Shown here one piece after another: positions 10,658 to 19,327 of a stretch of DNA of 64,000 nt. The stretch spans positions 384,318-448,317 of the forward strand of contig NZ_CP034882.1 of assembly GCF_005082825.1 (NCBI RefSeq), read 5' to 3'. This stretch comes from Buchnera aphidicola (Brevicoryne brassicae). Lineage in GTDB: Bacteria; Pseudomonadota; Gammaproteobacteria; Enterobacterales; Enterobacteriaceae. Under the pieces are notes generated by a model. That model was not told where the DNA came from. It saw only the letters and a program-made list of their open reading frames with translations, and did no database searches. Position 1 is the first letter of the stretch, and every line of letters starts with the position of its first letter. The position numbers and the translations under genes were made by a program.

Positions 10658-10999
10658 ATGTCAAACGATTCAATTTTTAAAAAAATTATTGAAAAAAAAA
10701 TACCAGCAAATATTATTTATGAAGATGAAATAGTAACTGCTTTTAAAGACATAAAACCTAAAGCTCCAATACATATATTAGTCATACCTAATATCCTAAT
10801 TGCTTCATCAAATGATATTAATAAAAAAAACAAAGATATTTTAGGACATATGTTTTATGTTGCTGTTAATATTGCAAAACAAAAAAAAATTAATAAAGAA
10901 GGATATAGAATAATTGTTAATTGTAATAAAAATGCAGGACAAGAAATAAATTATCTTCATATGCATTTATTAGGAGGTAAAAAATTAAATGCACTGTAA
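10658..10999 (+). CDS. hinT: HIT-family purine nucleoside phosphoramidase HinT
   Basis: 113 aa protein of the HIT superfamily (E. coli HinT 119), which hydrolyses adenosine phosphoramidates. Family blocks [19 protein letters not shown] and [17 protein letters not shown] are clear, with the C-terminal HMHLLGG. The catalytic middle His is H101, with H103 after it. The first His of the His-x-His-x-His triad is replaced by Tyr99 (YLHMH). It lies between ptsG and lpoB; E. coli fhuE and ycfL are gone. Confidence 0.93.
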   Translation: MSNDSIFKKIIEKKIPANIIYEDEIVTAFKDIKPKAPIHILVIPNILIASSNDINKKNKDILGHMFYVAVNIAKQKKINKEGYRIIVNCNKNAGQEINYLHMHLLGGKKLNAL

Positions 11000-11054
11000 T
11001 ATAAAAAAATTAATTTATTTTTAAATTTAAGGAAAAAATTTTATTAAAAATTTA

Positions 11055-11570
11055 ATGTCTATATTTTTTATTGTTATCTTTATCAATAGTTGTTCTATTT
11101 TAAAAAAAATAGAAAAAAATTCAACAAAAGAAAAAAATTCAGAATTTCTTTTTTTAGATTTTGATACTGCAGCAGAAAATATTATTTTAGAAATCTTAAA
11201 ATCAAAAAATGTATTTATTTCTAATAATACATTATTTTTTGTTAATTTTTTAAAAAACAATACAAATACTATTATAGATAAAAAAAAATTAACAAATATT
11301 ATAAAAAATAAAATTTCTAAAAATACTAATAAAGTGAATTTTATTACAAACGAAATAATCGATAAAGATAAAAAAAAACTAGGTTTATTAAATATAAAAA
11401 ATTTAATTAACACGAGTACTGCAATATTGTTGTCTCGTAATAATCATGCAAAATATTATTTAGAAAGTTATATTTCCGGAAATAAAGAGCCTTTTTTTTT
11501 AACGTTAAAATTAATATTAGTTAAAACAGGAGAAATAATATTTCTAAAAACAGAAAAATTTTATTTATGA
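11055..11570 (+). CDS. lpoB: LpoB-like outer-membrane lipoprotein (PBP1b activator)
   Basis: 171 aa from the ATG. It has a hydrophobic signal and a lipobox-like INSC, then a globular domain. The end LKLILVKTGEIIFLKTEK matches E. coli LpoB (MLVQTGEIIW), and its position after hinT is that of lpoB (ycfM). LpoB activates the peptidoglycan synthase PBP1b. The long Pro-rich linker of E. coli LpoB is nearly absent, so the domain starts about 15 residues after the Cys. The ATG lies 21 nt from the only Shine-Dalgarno (AAGGA, 11029-11033). An in-frame ATT at 11043 has proper spacing and would add MKNL. Confidence 0.78.
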   Translation: MSIFFIVIFINSCSILKKIEKNSTKEKNSEFLFLDFDTAAENIILEILKSKNVFISNNTLFFVNFLKNNTNTIIDKKKLTNIIKNKISKNTNKVNFITNEIIDKDKKKLGLLNIKNLINTSTAILLSRNNHAKYYLESYISGNKEPFFLTLKLILVKTGEIIFLKTEKFYL

Positions 11571-11626
11571 AAACAAAAATTTTTTATTTAAAAAATACAT
11601 GTATTTATAGAAAATCATTTTTTTAA

Positions 11627-11738
11627 TAAGAGTAGCGCTTTCTACTGAAGATTATATAAATTTATCATACATAATACTATTTTTAGTATAAAAAATAGAT
11701 TTTTCTATTTACAAATCAGTAGAAAGTTCTAACTCTTA
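11627..11738. other. Branched inverted-repeat structure between lpoB and porin
   Basis: A 112-nt region that can fold as a multi-branched RNA or DNA. The outer stem is TAAGAGT (11627-11633) with ACTCTTA (11732-11738). After a 4/5-nt internal loop comes an 11-bp perfect stem, CTTTCTACTGA (11638-11648) with TCAGTAGAAAG (11716-11726). Inside are two hairpins, each with a TTTT loop: 11674-11679/11684-11689 (6 bp) and 11693-11699/11704-11710 (7 bp). It lies between convergent genes. Neither strand has a T run after it, so it is not a simple terminator. Confidence 0.7.
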
Positions 11739-11791
11739 ATTATTACAATACTATATGAAATTGATTTTAAAAAATATATATTTTAAAAATA

Positions 11792-12940
11792 TTAAAATTG
11801 ATAAACAACTCCAGCACCAATAATATTATCTGTAGGAATATTATTTTCTTTAATAAATTTATTACTACTCTTTAATAAATTAATTTTATAATTCATATAT
11901 GTAGAAATATTTTTATTGAATTCATAACGAGTAGAAATATTTATTTGTTTTGCTAATTCCCAAGTATTTTGATCAAAATTATCTTGTTTTATATTTGAAT
12001 TTTGTCCTTTAGAATCTAAATAACTTAAAGAAGGATAAAAACCAGAATGAAAATTATACTCTGCAATTGCTTCAATATTTTCTATTTTATTTATATATGA
12101 TTCACTAGATGGATCATTGTTTTTATCATTCACATTAAATGGTTTTAAATTACTACCTGCACCATAAAAAGCGGCAATATATATATCATTTGCATCATAT
12201 TTAAAACCTAATCCATATGCATTTATAGAAGGAATTTTTTCATTTTTTTCTTTGTCATTATATTTAGATCTTTCAGAAGAAAAACAAGAACCAATAGCAG
12301 TTAATCCCACATCAGTTTCATATTTTAAAGATGCTCCCCAAGTGGAACTATTTTCTTGATTAACAATTTTGTTCTTAGATTCATCTTTATATTGTAATGC
12401 AAAACTAATTCCGTCAAACAAACCAAAAATATTATTATTTCTATAAGTAAGAAGACTATTATTTCTACCTATCATATAGGAATCATTATTATTAAAAGCA
12501 CTATTTTTGGTAATATATGGTGTGTGATTTGTTAAAGATTCTACATCATGAAAAATACCATAGTTACGACCATAATCTATTGAACCCCAATTTCCATATT
12601 TAAAACCTGCATAACCCAAACGTACAGTATTTGATTCTTGTTTATTATTAACTGTATCTTCTGGTGAAAAAAAATCAGTTTTATATTCAACGGTAGCATA
12701 ACTAAAAAGTTCATCAGTAATATTTATTTTTCCTGATAAACCTAGAATAGCATTTGTACTATCATTATGCGATTCAATTTTTTTTGATAAAAATTTATGA
12801 GAAAATTCATGATTAGGATTAAGACTACCATATAATTCTAGTTTATTACCATTTTTGTTAAAAATATCTACAGCATTAACTCCATTACTAGCAGATAATA
12901 ATAATGGTATTGCAATTGCTAAGGATTTACGATTTATCAT
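11792..12940 (-). CDS. ompF: General porin, OmpF/OmpC family
   Basis: Outer-membrane beta-barrel porin, 382 aa. The signal peptide (1-23, cleavage after VNA) is followed by VDIFNKNGNKLELYGSL, the start of mature OmpF/OmpC. Many beta strands are visible, including RLGYAGFKYGNWGSIDYGRN with the DYGRN block, and the protein ends in the aromatic GAGVVYQF needed for barrel assembly. It sits downstream of asnS in the same direction, as ompF does in E. coli. The mature sequence is Lys/Asn-rich and the loops are divergent, so the OmpF label rests on synteny. BamD (59499-60233) belongs to the machinery that would insert it. Confidence 0.88.
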   Translation of the reverse strand: MINRKSLAIAIPLLLSASNGVNAVDIFNKNGNKLELYGSLNPNHEFSHKFLSKKIESHNDSTNAILGLSGKINITDELFSYATVEYKTDFFSPEDTVNNKQESNTVRLGYAGFKYGNWGSIDYGRNYGIFHDVESLTNHTPYITKNSAFNNNDSYMIGRNNSLLTYRNNNIFGLFDGISFALQYKDESKNKIVNQENSSTWGASLKYETDVGLTAIGSCFSSERSKYNDKEKNEKIPSINAYGLGFKYDANDIYIAAFYGAGSNLKPFNVNDKNNDPSSESYINKIENIEAIAEYNFHSGFYPSLSYLDSKGQNSNIKQDNFDQNTWELAKQINISTRYEFNKNISTYMNYKINLLKSSNKFIKENNIPTDNIIGAGVVYQF

Positions 12941-13075
12941 AATTTTTTATATTACCTTTTTAATGAATATATAAATTATATATCAATGTATACTTTAATA
13001 AAAAATAACAGTTATTTTTTTTTATATAAAAATTAATATAATAAAATGCTTTCTGAATAAATATTAAAAATTTTT

Positions 13076-14476
13076 TTAGAAATTAGAATTATTAACAGTA
13101 CGAGGAAATGGAACAACATCTCTTATATTTGAAATTCCTGTAATATAAGAAATTAATCTTTCAAAACCCATCCCAAATCCTGAATGTGGCACTGTACCAT
13201 ATTTACGAAGATCTCTATACCACCAATAATTTTCTTTTTTTAATCCTAATTCTAATAAACGTTTATCTAAAACTTCAATACGTTCTTCACGTTGAGAGCC
13301 ACCTATCAATTCTCCAATATTTGGAACTAATAAATCTATTGCTGCAACAGTTTTGTTATCATCATTTAATCTCATATAAAATGCTTTCAATTTTTTTGGA
13401 TAATTTTTTATTATAACAGGAATTTTAAAATATTTTTCTACAAGAAAACGTTCATGTTCAGAAGATAAATCAACACCAAAAAACACAGATTTTTCAAATT
13501 TAATTCTAGAATCAAGTAAAATATTTATGGCTTCTATATAATCTATACGTATAAAATCTAATAGTACAACTTTATTTAAACGATTAATGATATCAGCATC
13601 AATATGCTTTTTAAGAAAATTAATATCTTCAATACAATTTTTTAAAAGAGATTTACAAATATATTTTAACATATGTTCAGCAAAATCTGATATATCATTT
13701 AAATCAGTAAAAGCTGATTCTACTTCTAACATCCAAAATTCTGCTAAATGACGACTAGTATTAGAATTTTCAGCACGAAAAGTAGGGCCGAAACTATAAA
13801 CTTTCGATAAAGAACAAGCATATGTTTCTAAATTTAGTTGTCCCGAAACAGTTAAAAAAGATTCTTTTCCAAAAAAATCTTTTTTAAAATCAACGGATCC
13901 ATCTTTTTTTTTAGGAATATTGTGCATATCTAAAGTTGAAATCCGAAACATTTCTCCGGCACCTTCAGTATTTAGTCCGGTAATAATAGGAGTTGGTATC
14001 CAATAATAATTTTTTTTATAAAAAAAATTATGTAAAGATTGTAAAATACAATTTCTTATCCGAACTATTACTCCTATTAAATTCGTTCTAGGTCTTAAAT
14101 GAGAAACTTCTCTCAAATATTCTAAACTATGTTTTTTAGCAGATATAGGATAAGTATCTGGTTGTTTAATCCAACCTAAAACTTTAATTTTTTTTGCTTG
14201 AATTTCATATTTTTGTTTATTACCAATAGAGAGTATTAAAATTCCACTAAGTGTCACAGAACATCCAATAGTTAGATGCAAGATTTCTTCATAATAATTA
14301 GATAAAGTATTATTAGCAATTACTTGAACAGAATAAAAGCATGAACCATCATAAATTGTAATAAAAGAAAAGCCTGATTTTGAATCTCTGCGGCTTCGAA
14401 CCCATCCAGATACAGTAATTAAACTATTAACGATAATATCATTTTTATATATATCTGATATCGATACTGTATTCAT
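13076..14476 (-). CDS. asnS: Asparaginyl-tRNA synthetase
   Basis: Class IIb aminoacyl-tRNA synthetase, 466 aa, same length as E. coli. It has an N-terminal OB-fold anticodon-binding domain (about 15-105, [17 protein letters not shown]). Class II motif 2 is [19 protein letters not shown] and motif 3 is GFGMGFERL near the C-terminus. It follows pncB by 119 nt and precedes the porin by 135 nt, the E. coli pncB-asnS-ompF order. An AT-only inverted repeat around 13000-13020 may be a weak terminator. Confidence 0.97.
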   Translation of the reverse strand: MNTVSISDIYKNDIIVNSLITVSGWVRSRRDSKSGFSFITIYDGSCFYSVQVIANNTLSNYYEEILHLTIGCSVTLSGILILSIGNKQKYEIQAKKIKVLGWIKQPDTYPISAKKHSLEYLREVSHLRPRTNLIGVIVRIRNCILQSLHNFFYKKNYYWIPTPIITGLNTEGAGEMFRISTLDMHNIPKKKDGSVDFKKDFFGKESFLTVSGQLNLETYACSLSKVYSFGPTFRAENSNTSRHLAEFWMLEVESAFTDLNDISDFAEHMLKYICKSLLKNCIEDINFLKKHIDADIINRLNKVVLLDFIRIDYIEAINILLDSRIKFEKSVFFGVDLSSEHERFLVEKYFKIPVIIKNYPKKLKAFYMRLNDDNKTVAAIDLLVPNIGELIGGSQREERIEVLDKRLLELGLKKENYWWYRDLRKYGTVPHSGFGMGFERLISYITGISNIRDVVPFPRTVNNSNF

Positions 14477-14595
14477 AAAAACTTTCCTTTTATACTTGTC
14501 TTATTTAAAATAAAAAAATAAAAAATATTTTTTAAAATAGTGTGTTAATAAACTTTTATCACAAATTATAAGTATATTATAAACCTTTTTATATA

Positions 14596-15795
14596 TTACC
14601 TATTATTTAATGATACGTTAAAAACTTTACACAAATTTCTTAAAAACTTTTTATCTAAACAAAAAGTTTTTCCTGGACTATCAGATAATTTAGCAACAGG
14701 TCTTCCATTACATTTTACTAATTTTATTACTATATTTAGCGGCTTTACATAAGGAATATCACATGTTAATTTTGTGCCTATACCAAAAACAACATTAATT
14801 CTATGGTTAAATTTTTGATAAAGAGATATAATCTTTTTAAGATTTAAATTATCTGAAAATAATAATGTTTTAGTACTAGGATCGATACCTAACTTTTCAT
14901 AATGTTTAAGAGCTTTTTCTCCCCATTTTACTGGATCTCCTGAGTCGTGTCTGATTCCTTGGTATGAAGAAGTAAAATAAAAGTCAAAATCACGTAAAAA
15001 AGAATCCATATTAATAGAATCTGTAAGTGCTATACTTAAATAATTTTTATATTGATACAACCATGTTTTTAAAGCTAAAGTCTGACTTTCTTTTAAATTT
15101 GAACTAATTTGTTGATGTGCTTGAAACCACTCATGAGCTTGAGTTCCTACTGGTGATAATTTTAGTATACGAGATATATGATAATTACTCGAACCTATTA
15201 AAAAAGGAAATTTTTCTTTTAATCTTTTAATAACTGAATATTGCACATCATAAGAAAATCTTCTTCTTGTTCCAAAATCAACAATTTTTAAACGAGATAA
15301 ATCTATATGTTTAGTGAAATTAAAAAATTTCATTAATTTATAATCTAAATGTTTTATAGCAGTTTTAGAAGTAATGTCTGGAGAAAAATTTCTATGAAAC
15401 AGTTCACTAATTAGTGCTAAAATTGGCACTTCCCATAATATTACTTCTTTCCATAAACCACTTATACGAATATTTAACTGACCTTGATGATTATGAATTT
15501 TTACTTGAGAAATATTATAACGAAAATTTCTTAACCAATGTAAATATTCTTGTTTAAAAAATGGAAAAGAATTCATATAAACATATTCTTCATCACTTAA
15601 AGATAAAAATTTCATCATATTGATCTGTTCTAATAAAGCATCAGAATAACAACCTAAAACATTCTCTCCCCTACAAACAAATTCAGCTATTACCTCTACA
15701 TTTTTATAATTACAAAACACAGCTTGTTGCATATAAAATTTATATGCGTCAGTATCAAGAAGTGTTTTTACTATTGGATAATCGTATCGTTTCAT
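14596..15795 (-). CDS. pncB: Nicotinate phosphoribosyltransferase
   Basis: Salvages nicotinate to nicotinate mononucleotide for NAD synthesis. It is 399 aa (E. coli 400). The active-site block [15 protein letters not shown] holds the His that is autophosphorylated by ATP. The substrate-binding [16 protein letters not shown] and the [10 protein letters not shown] block are intact. It starts with the typical [20 protein letters not shown]. Divergent from pyrD across 256 nt; E. coli pepN, which lies there, is absent. Confidence 0.96.
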   Translation of the reverse strand: MKRYDYPIVKTLLDTDAYKFYMQQAVFCNYKNVEVIAEFVCRGENVLGCYSDALLEQINMMKFLSLSDEEYVYMNSFPFFKQEYLHWLRNFRYNISQVKIHNHQGQLNIRISGLWKEVILWEVPILALISELFHRNFSPDITSKTAIKHLDYKLMKFFNFTKHIDLSRLKIVDFGTRRRFSYDVQYSVIKRLKEKFPFLIGSSNYHISRILKLSPVGTQAHEWFQAHQQISSNLKESQTLALKTWLYQYKNYLSIALTDSINMDSFLRDFDFYFTSSYQGIRHDSGDPVKWGEKALKHYEKLGIDPSTKTLLFSDNLNLKKIISLYQKFNHRINVVFGIGTKLTCDIPYVKPLNIVIKLVKCNGRPVAKLSDSPGKTFCLDKKFLRNLCKVFNVSLNNR

Positions 15796-16051
15796 AGTAT
15801 ATTCTAATTATCTATTATACTTATTTGCTATTTCATATATCTATAAAAACTGTATGTTAATTTATGTTCTAATAAATAAAATTAATTTCTTATTTAAAAA
15901 TATAACATAAATAAAAAAGTTATCACAAAGAAATAATATTTTTCTAATCAGATAAATAGTTTGTAGATACAAAATATTTCAATTTATTTAATTTATAAAA
16001 TTTTTTTATAAGTTTTTATATCATCTTAATTTAAGTTAAAGAGGAATTATA

Positions 16052-17064
16052 ATGTTTTATTATTTCATTCGTAAACTATTATTTTTATTAGATCCAGAAA
16101 AAGCTCATACTTTAGTATTCAAATACCTTAATTCTAAAAAAGTTCAATTAATAAGAGATTTTTTTTTACATATGAAATTCCATCAAAAAAAATTAAATGT
16201 ATGGGATTAACATTTAAAAACAGATTAGGAGCAGCAGCTGGGATAGATAAAAATGGAGAATATATAACTTGTTTATCAAGAATGGGTTTTGGTTTTATTG
16301 AAGTTGGTACTGTTACTCCTTTACCTCAATACGGCAATCCTAAACCCAGAATGTTTAGAATTCCTTCAAAAGAAGCTATAATTAATAGAATGGGATTTAA
16401 TAATTTAGGTATAGATAATTTGATTAGAAATATAAAAAAATCTAATTTTAAGGGAGTTATAGGTGTAAATATTGGAAAAAATAAAGATACGAGTATGAAC
16501 AATGCAATTAATGATTATTTAATATGTATAGAAAAAATTTATCTTTACGCTAGTTATATTGCTATTAATATTTCATCTCCAAATACTATTAATTTAAGAA
16601 AATTACAACATGGAATTATTTTTGAAAATTTATTATATCATGTAAAAAAAAAGCAAAAAGAATTAAATAAAAGGTATTTAAAATATGTTCCAATAGCTAT
16701 TAAAATTTCACCGGATCTTTCAAAAAAAGAATTATTGCAAATTTCAAAAAAATTAATTCAATACGAAATAGATGCAGTTATTGCGACTAATACAACATTA
16801 AATCACTCATCAATGTTTAATTTGAAAAATAATGTTCAAAAAGGAGGCTTAAGTGGATTACCTTTACAAAAAAAAAGTACTAATATAATTTCAATATTAT
16901 CAGAACATTTAAAAAAGCAAATTCCTATTATTGGAGTAGGTGGAATCAATTCAATTCATGCAGCACAAGAAAAAATAGAATCAGGAGCTACTTTAATACA
17001 AATTTATTCTGGATTAATATATCATGGTCCGAAACTTATTAGAAAAATCATCCAAAACATATAA
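16052..17064 (+). CDS. pyrD: Dihydroorotate dehydrogenase PyrD, frame broken at a T9 tract
   Basis: Class 2 (quinone-dependent) dihydroorotate dehydrogenase of pyrimidine synthesis. GAGGAAT precedes the ATG at 16052, which opens [19 protein letters not shown], the family N-terminus. That frame ends at 16210 after 52 aa. The rest of the enzyme ([20 protein letters not shown] onward, with INISSPNT) is in another frame, readable from ATG 16201. One extra T in the nine-T tract 16159-16167 would restore a 337-aa protein (E. coli 336) with [15 protein letters not shown] across the join. It may be rescued by slippage, restarted at 16201 without the membrane helix, be a sequencing error, or be decaying. 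Confidence 0.88.
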
Positions 17065-17101
17065 AAATTTTTATTTATATCTATTGAAAAAATATTTATA
17101 T

Positions 17102-17131
17102 ATATCCAATTTCATGTTGGATATTTATTAA
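17102..17131 (+). terminator. Probable pyrD terminator
   Basis: Perfect 8-bp stem ATATCCAA (17102-17109) and TTGGATAT (17117-17124) with a 7-nt loop, followed by the T-rich TTATTAATAAATTTT. It lies 38 nt after the pyrD stop. Confidence 0.5.
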
Positions 17132-17202
17132 TAAATTTTATATAAATATACAAAAAAAGTATGTAATATACTATTTGATTAAATCAATTATAAAAAATTA
17201 AA

Positions 17203-19320
17203 ATGAACTGTTTATTTGCAAGTACAAATTTTGGAACTGAAAATTTATTAGAACAAGAACTGTTAGATATAGGAGTTAAAATTTTAAATGTAAAACGTGG
17301 AGGAATTTACTATGAAGCAAATGAATTATTATTGTATCAAAGTTTAATGTGGAGTCGTATTGCATCACGAATTTTTTTATATATAAAAAAATTTAGAATC
17401 AATAATATCAAGGACCTTTATAATAATATATATGATATTAATTGGACTGAATTTTTTAATGTAAACAATACTTTTATGATAAATTGTAAAGGAACTAATA
17501 ATATTGTTCGTAATAGTTTATTTGGATCTTTAATAGTAAAAGATGCCATTGTTGATCAATTTAATAAAAAATATGGTTGTCGTCCAAATGTTGATCGTAT
17601 TTCTCCTAATATTAGAATAAAAGTATTAATATCAAATAAAAATATAATGCATGTTATGTTAGATTTAAGTGGTGATGCTTTATATAAAAGAGGTTATCGT
17701 CAATTTTGTCATTCCACTCCTATTAAAGAAAATTTAGCTTCAGCAATAGTATTAAATTCAGGATGGATAAAAAATACTCCTATAATAGATCCTATGTGTG
17801 GATCAGGGACATTATTAATTGAAGCAGCAATGATGTCGTGTGATAAAGCACCTGGATTAAACAGAGTAAAATGGGGTTTTAAATTCTGGAAAAAATATAA
17901 TAAAAGTTTATGGGAAAATGTATTCGAAACTGCACAAAAAAGATTTCAAATAGGATTACAAAAATGTTCTAAAAATTATTTTATAGGATACGATTACAAT
18001 GCTGAAATTATAGAAAAAGCCAAAATAAACACATCAAATGCAGGATTATCAAACATTATTCAATTTTTCACAAAAAACTTAAACAATTTAAAAAATACTT
18101 ATAATAAAAAAGAATTTGGAATATTATTAAGCAATCCGCCATATGGAGAAAGAGAACAAACAGAAAGTCAACTAGTTGGATTATATGTACAATTAAGTAT
18201 GATATCAAAAAAATATTTTAAAAACTGGCAATTATCAGTCTTTAGTTCATCAAATTTTTTGTTAAATTTTTTACAAATGCAATCACATAAAGAATATATT
18301 TTAAGAAATGGTGCATTAAATTGTACTCAAAAAAACTATAAAATTTTCTTACATTCTTCTATTACTGAAAGTGATGAATTTCAAAATAGATTAACTAAAA
18401 ACTTTAAAAAATTAAATAATTGGACACAACAAGAAAACATAGAATGTTTTCGTGTATACAATGCTGATTTACCAAATTATAATATAATAATAGATATTTA
18501 TAAAAAATGGATAGTTCTTCAAGAATATAAAGCTCCTAAAATAATAAATTATAAAAAAGCACATAAAAGATTATGTAATGCTATTTATCATACTAAAGAA
18601 ATATTATCTATTAATATTAATAATATAATATTAAAAATTAGACAAAAAAATAAAAATAAAACACAATATCAAAAATTATTTAATCAAAATAATTTTATAG
18701 AAATAAAAGAACATCATGCAAAATTTTTAGTAAATTTAACAGACTATTTAGATACTGGATTGTTTTTAGAAAAACGACTAATAAGAAAATTAATAGGAAA
18801 AATGTCTAAGGGAAAAGATTTTTTAAATTTATTTTCATATACTGGAACTGCAACTGTTTATGCTGGATTAGGAAATGCAAATAGTACAACTAGCATAGAT
18901 ATATCTAATACTTATATACAGTGGTCTATACGAAATATGTCTATTAATAATTTATCTGGTTCTAAACATAATTTTATTCAAACAAATTGTTTGAATTGGA
19001 TAAAAACAACTAAAAAAAAATTTGATCTTATATTTATTAATCCACCTACTTTTTCAAATTCAAAAAAAATGAATAAATCCTTTGAATTAAAAAGAGATTT
19101 TTTTCATCTTATTAAAGATTTAAAAAGAATTTTACGTCAAGACGGTAATATTATTTTTTCAAGTTCTACACATAATTTTAAAATTAACTTAGATGTTCTT
19201 GATAAAATAAAATTATATGCAAAGAATATTACAAAAAAAACTCAATCTAAAGATTATATAAACGATTCAAAAATTTACCATTCCTGGATAATTAAACATT
19301 CTCAACAAATTCAAGGATAG
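17203..19320 (+). CDS. rlmL: 23S rRNA methyltransferase RlmL/RlmK fusion
   Basis: Bifunctional enzyme that makes m2G2445 and m7G2069 of 23S rRNA. It is 705 aa (E. coli 702). It has a THUMP domain in the N-terminal 160 residues. The first methyltransferase has the SAM motif PMCGSGTLLIEAA and catalytic NPPYGER. A second methyltransferase has FSYTGTATVYAG and NPPTFSNS. All parts are present, so the fusion is intact. It precedes uup by 7 nt, as in E. coli. Confidence 0.95.
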   Translation: MNCLFASTNFGTENLLEQELLDIGVKILNVKRGGIYYEANELLLYQSLMWSRIASRIFLYIKKFRINNIKDLYNNIYDINWTEFFNVNNTFMINCKGTNNIVRNSLFGSLIVKDAIVDQFNKKYGCRPNVDRISPNIRIKVLISNKNIMHVMLDLSGDALYKRGYRQFCHSTPIKENLASAIVLNSGWIKNTPIIDPMCGSGTLLIEAAMMSCDKAPGLNRVKWGFKFWKKYNKSLWENVFETAQKRFQIGLQKCSKNYFIGYDYNAEIIEKAKINTSNAGLSNIIQFFTKNLNNLKNTYNKKEFGILLSNPPYGEREQTESQLVGLYVQLSMISKKYFKNWQLSVFSSSNFLLNFLQMQSHKEYILRNGALNCTQKNYKIFLHSSITESDEFQNRLTKNFKKLNNWTQQENIECFRVYNADLPNYNIIIDIYKKWIVLQEYKAPKIINYKKAHKRLCNAIYHTKEILSININNIILKIRQKNKNKTQYQKLFNQNNFIEIKEHHAKFLVNLTDYLDTGLFLEKRLIRKLIGKMSKGKDFLNLFSYTGTATVYAGLGNANSTTSIDISNTYIQWSIRNMSINNLSGSKHNFIQTNCLNWIKTTKKKFDLIFINPPTFSNSKKMNKSFELKRDFFHLIKDLKRILRQDGNIIFSSSTHNFKINLDVLDKIKLYAKNITKKTQSKDYINDSKIYHSWIIKHSQQIQG

Positions 19321-19327
19321 AAAATTT

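Noticed and set aside
11027..11413. 128-codon minus-strand frame across lpoB
   Set aside because: Phe/Ile-rich mirror of an A-rich gene; lpoB on the plus strand has family matches and this does not.
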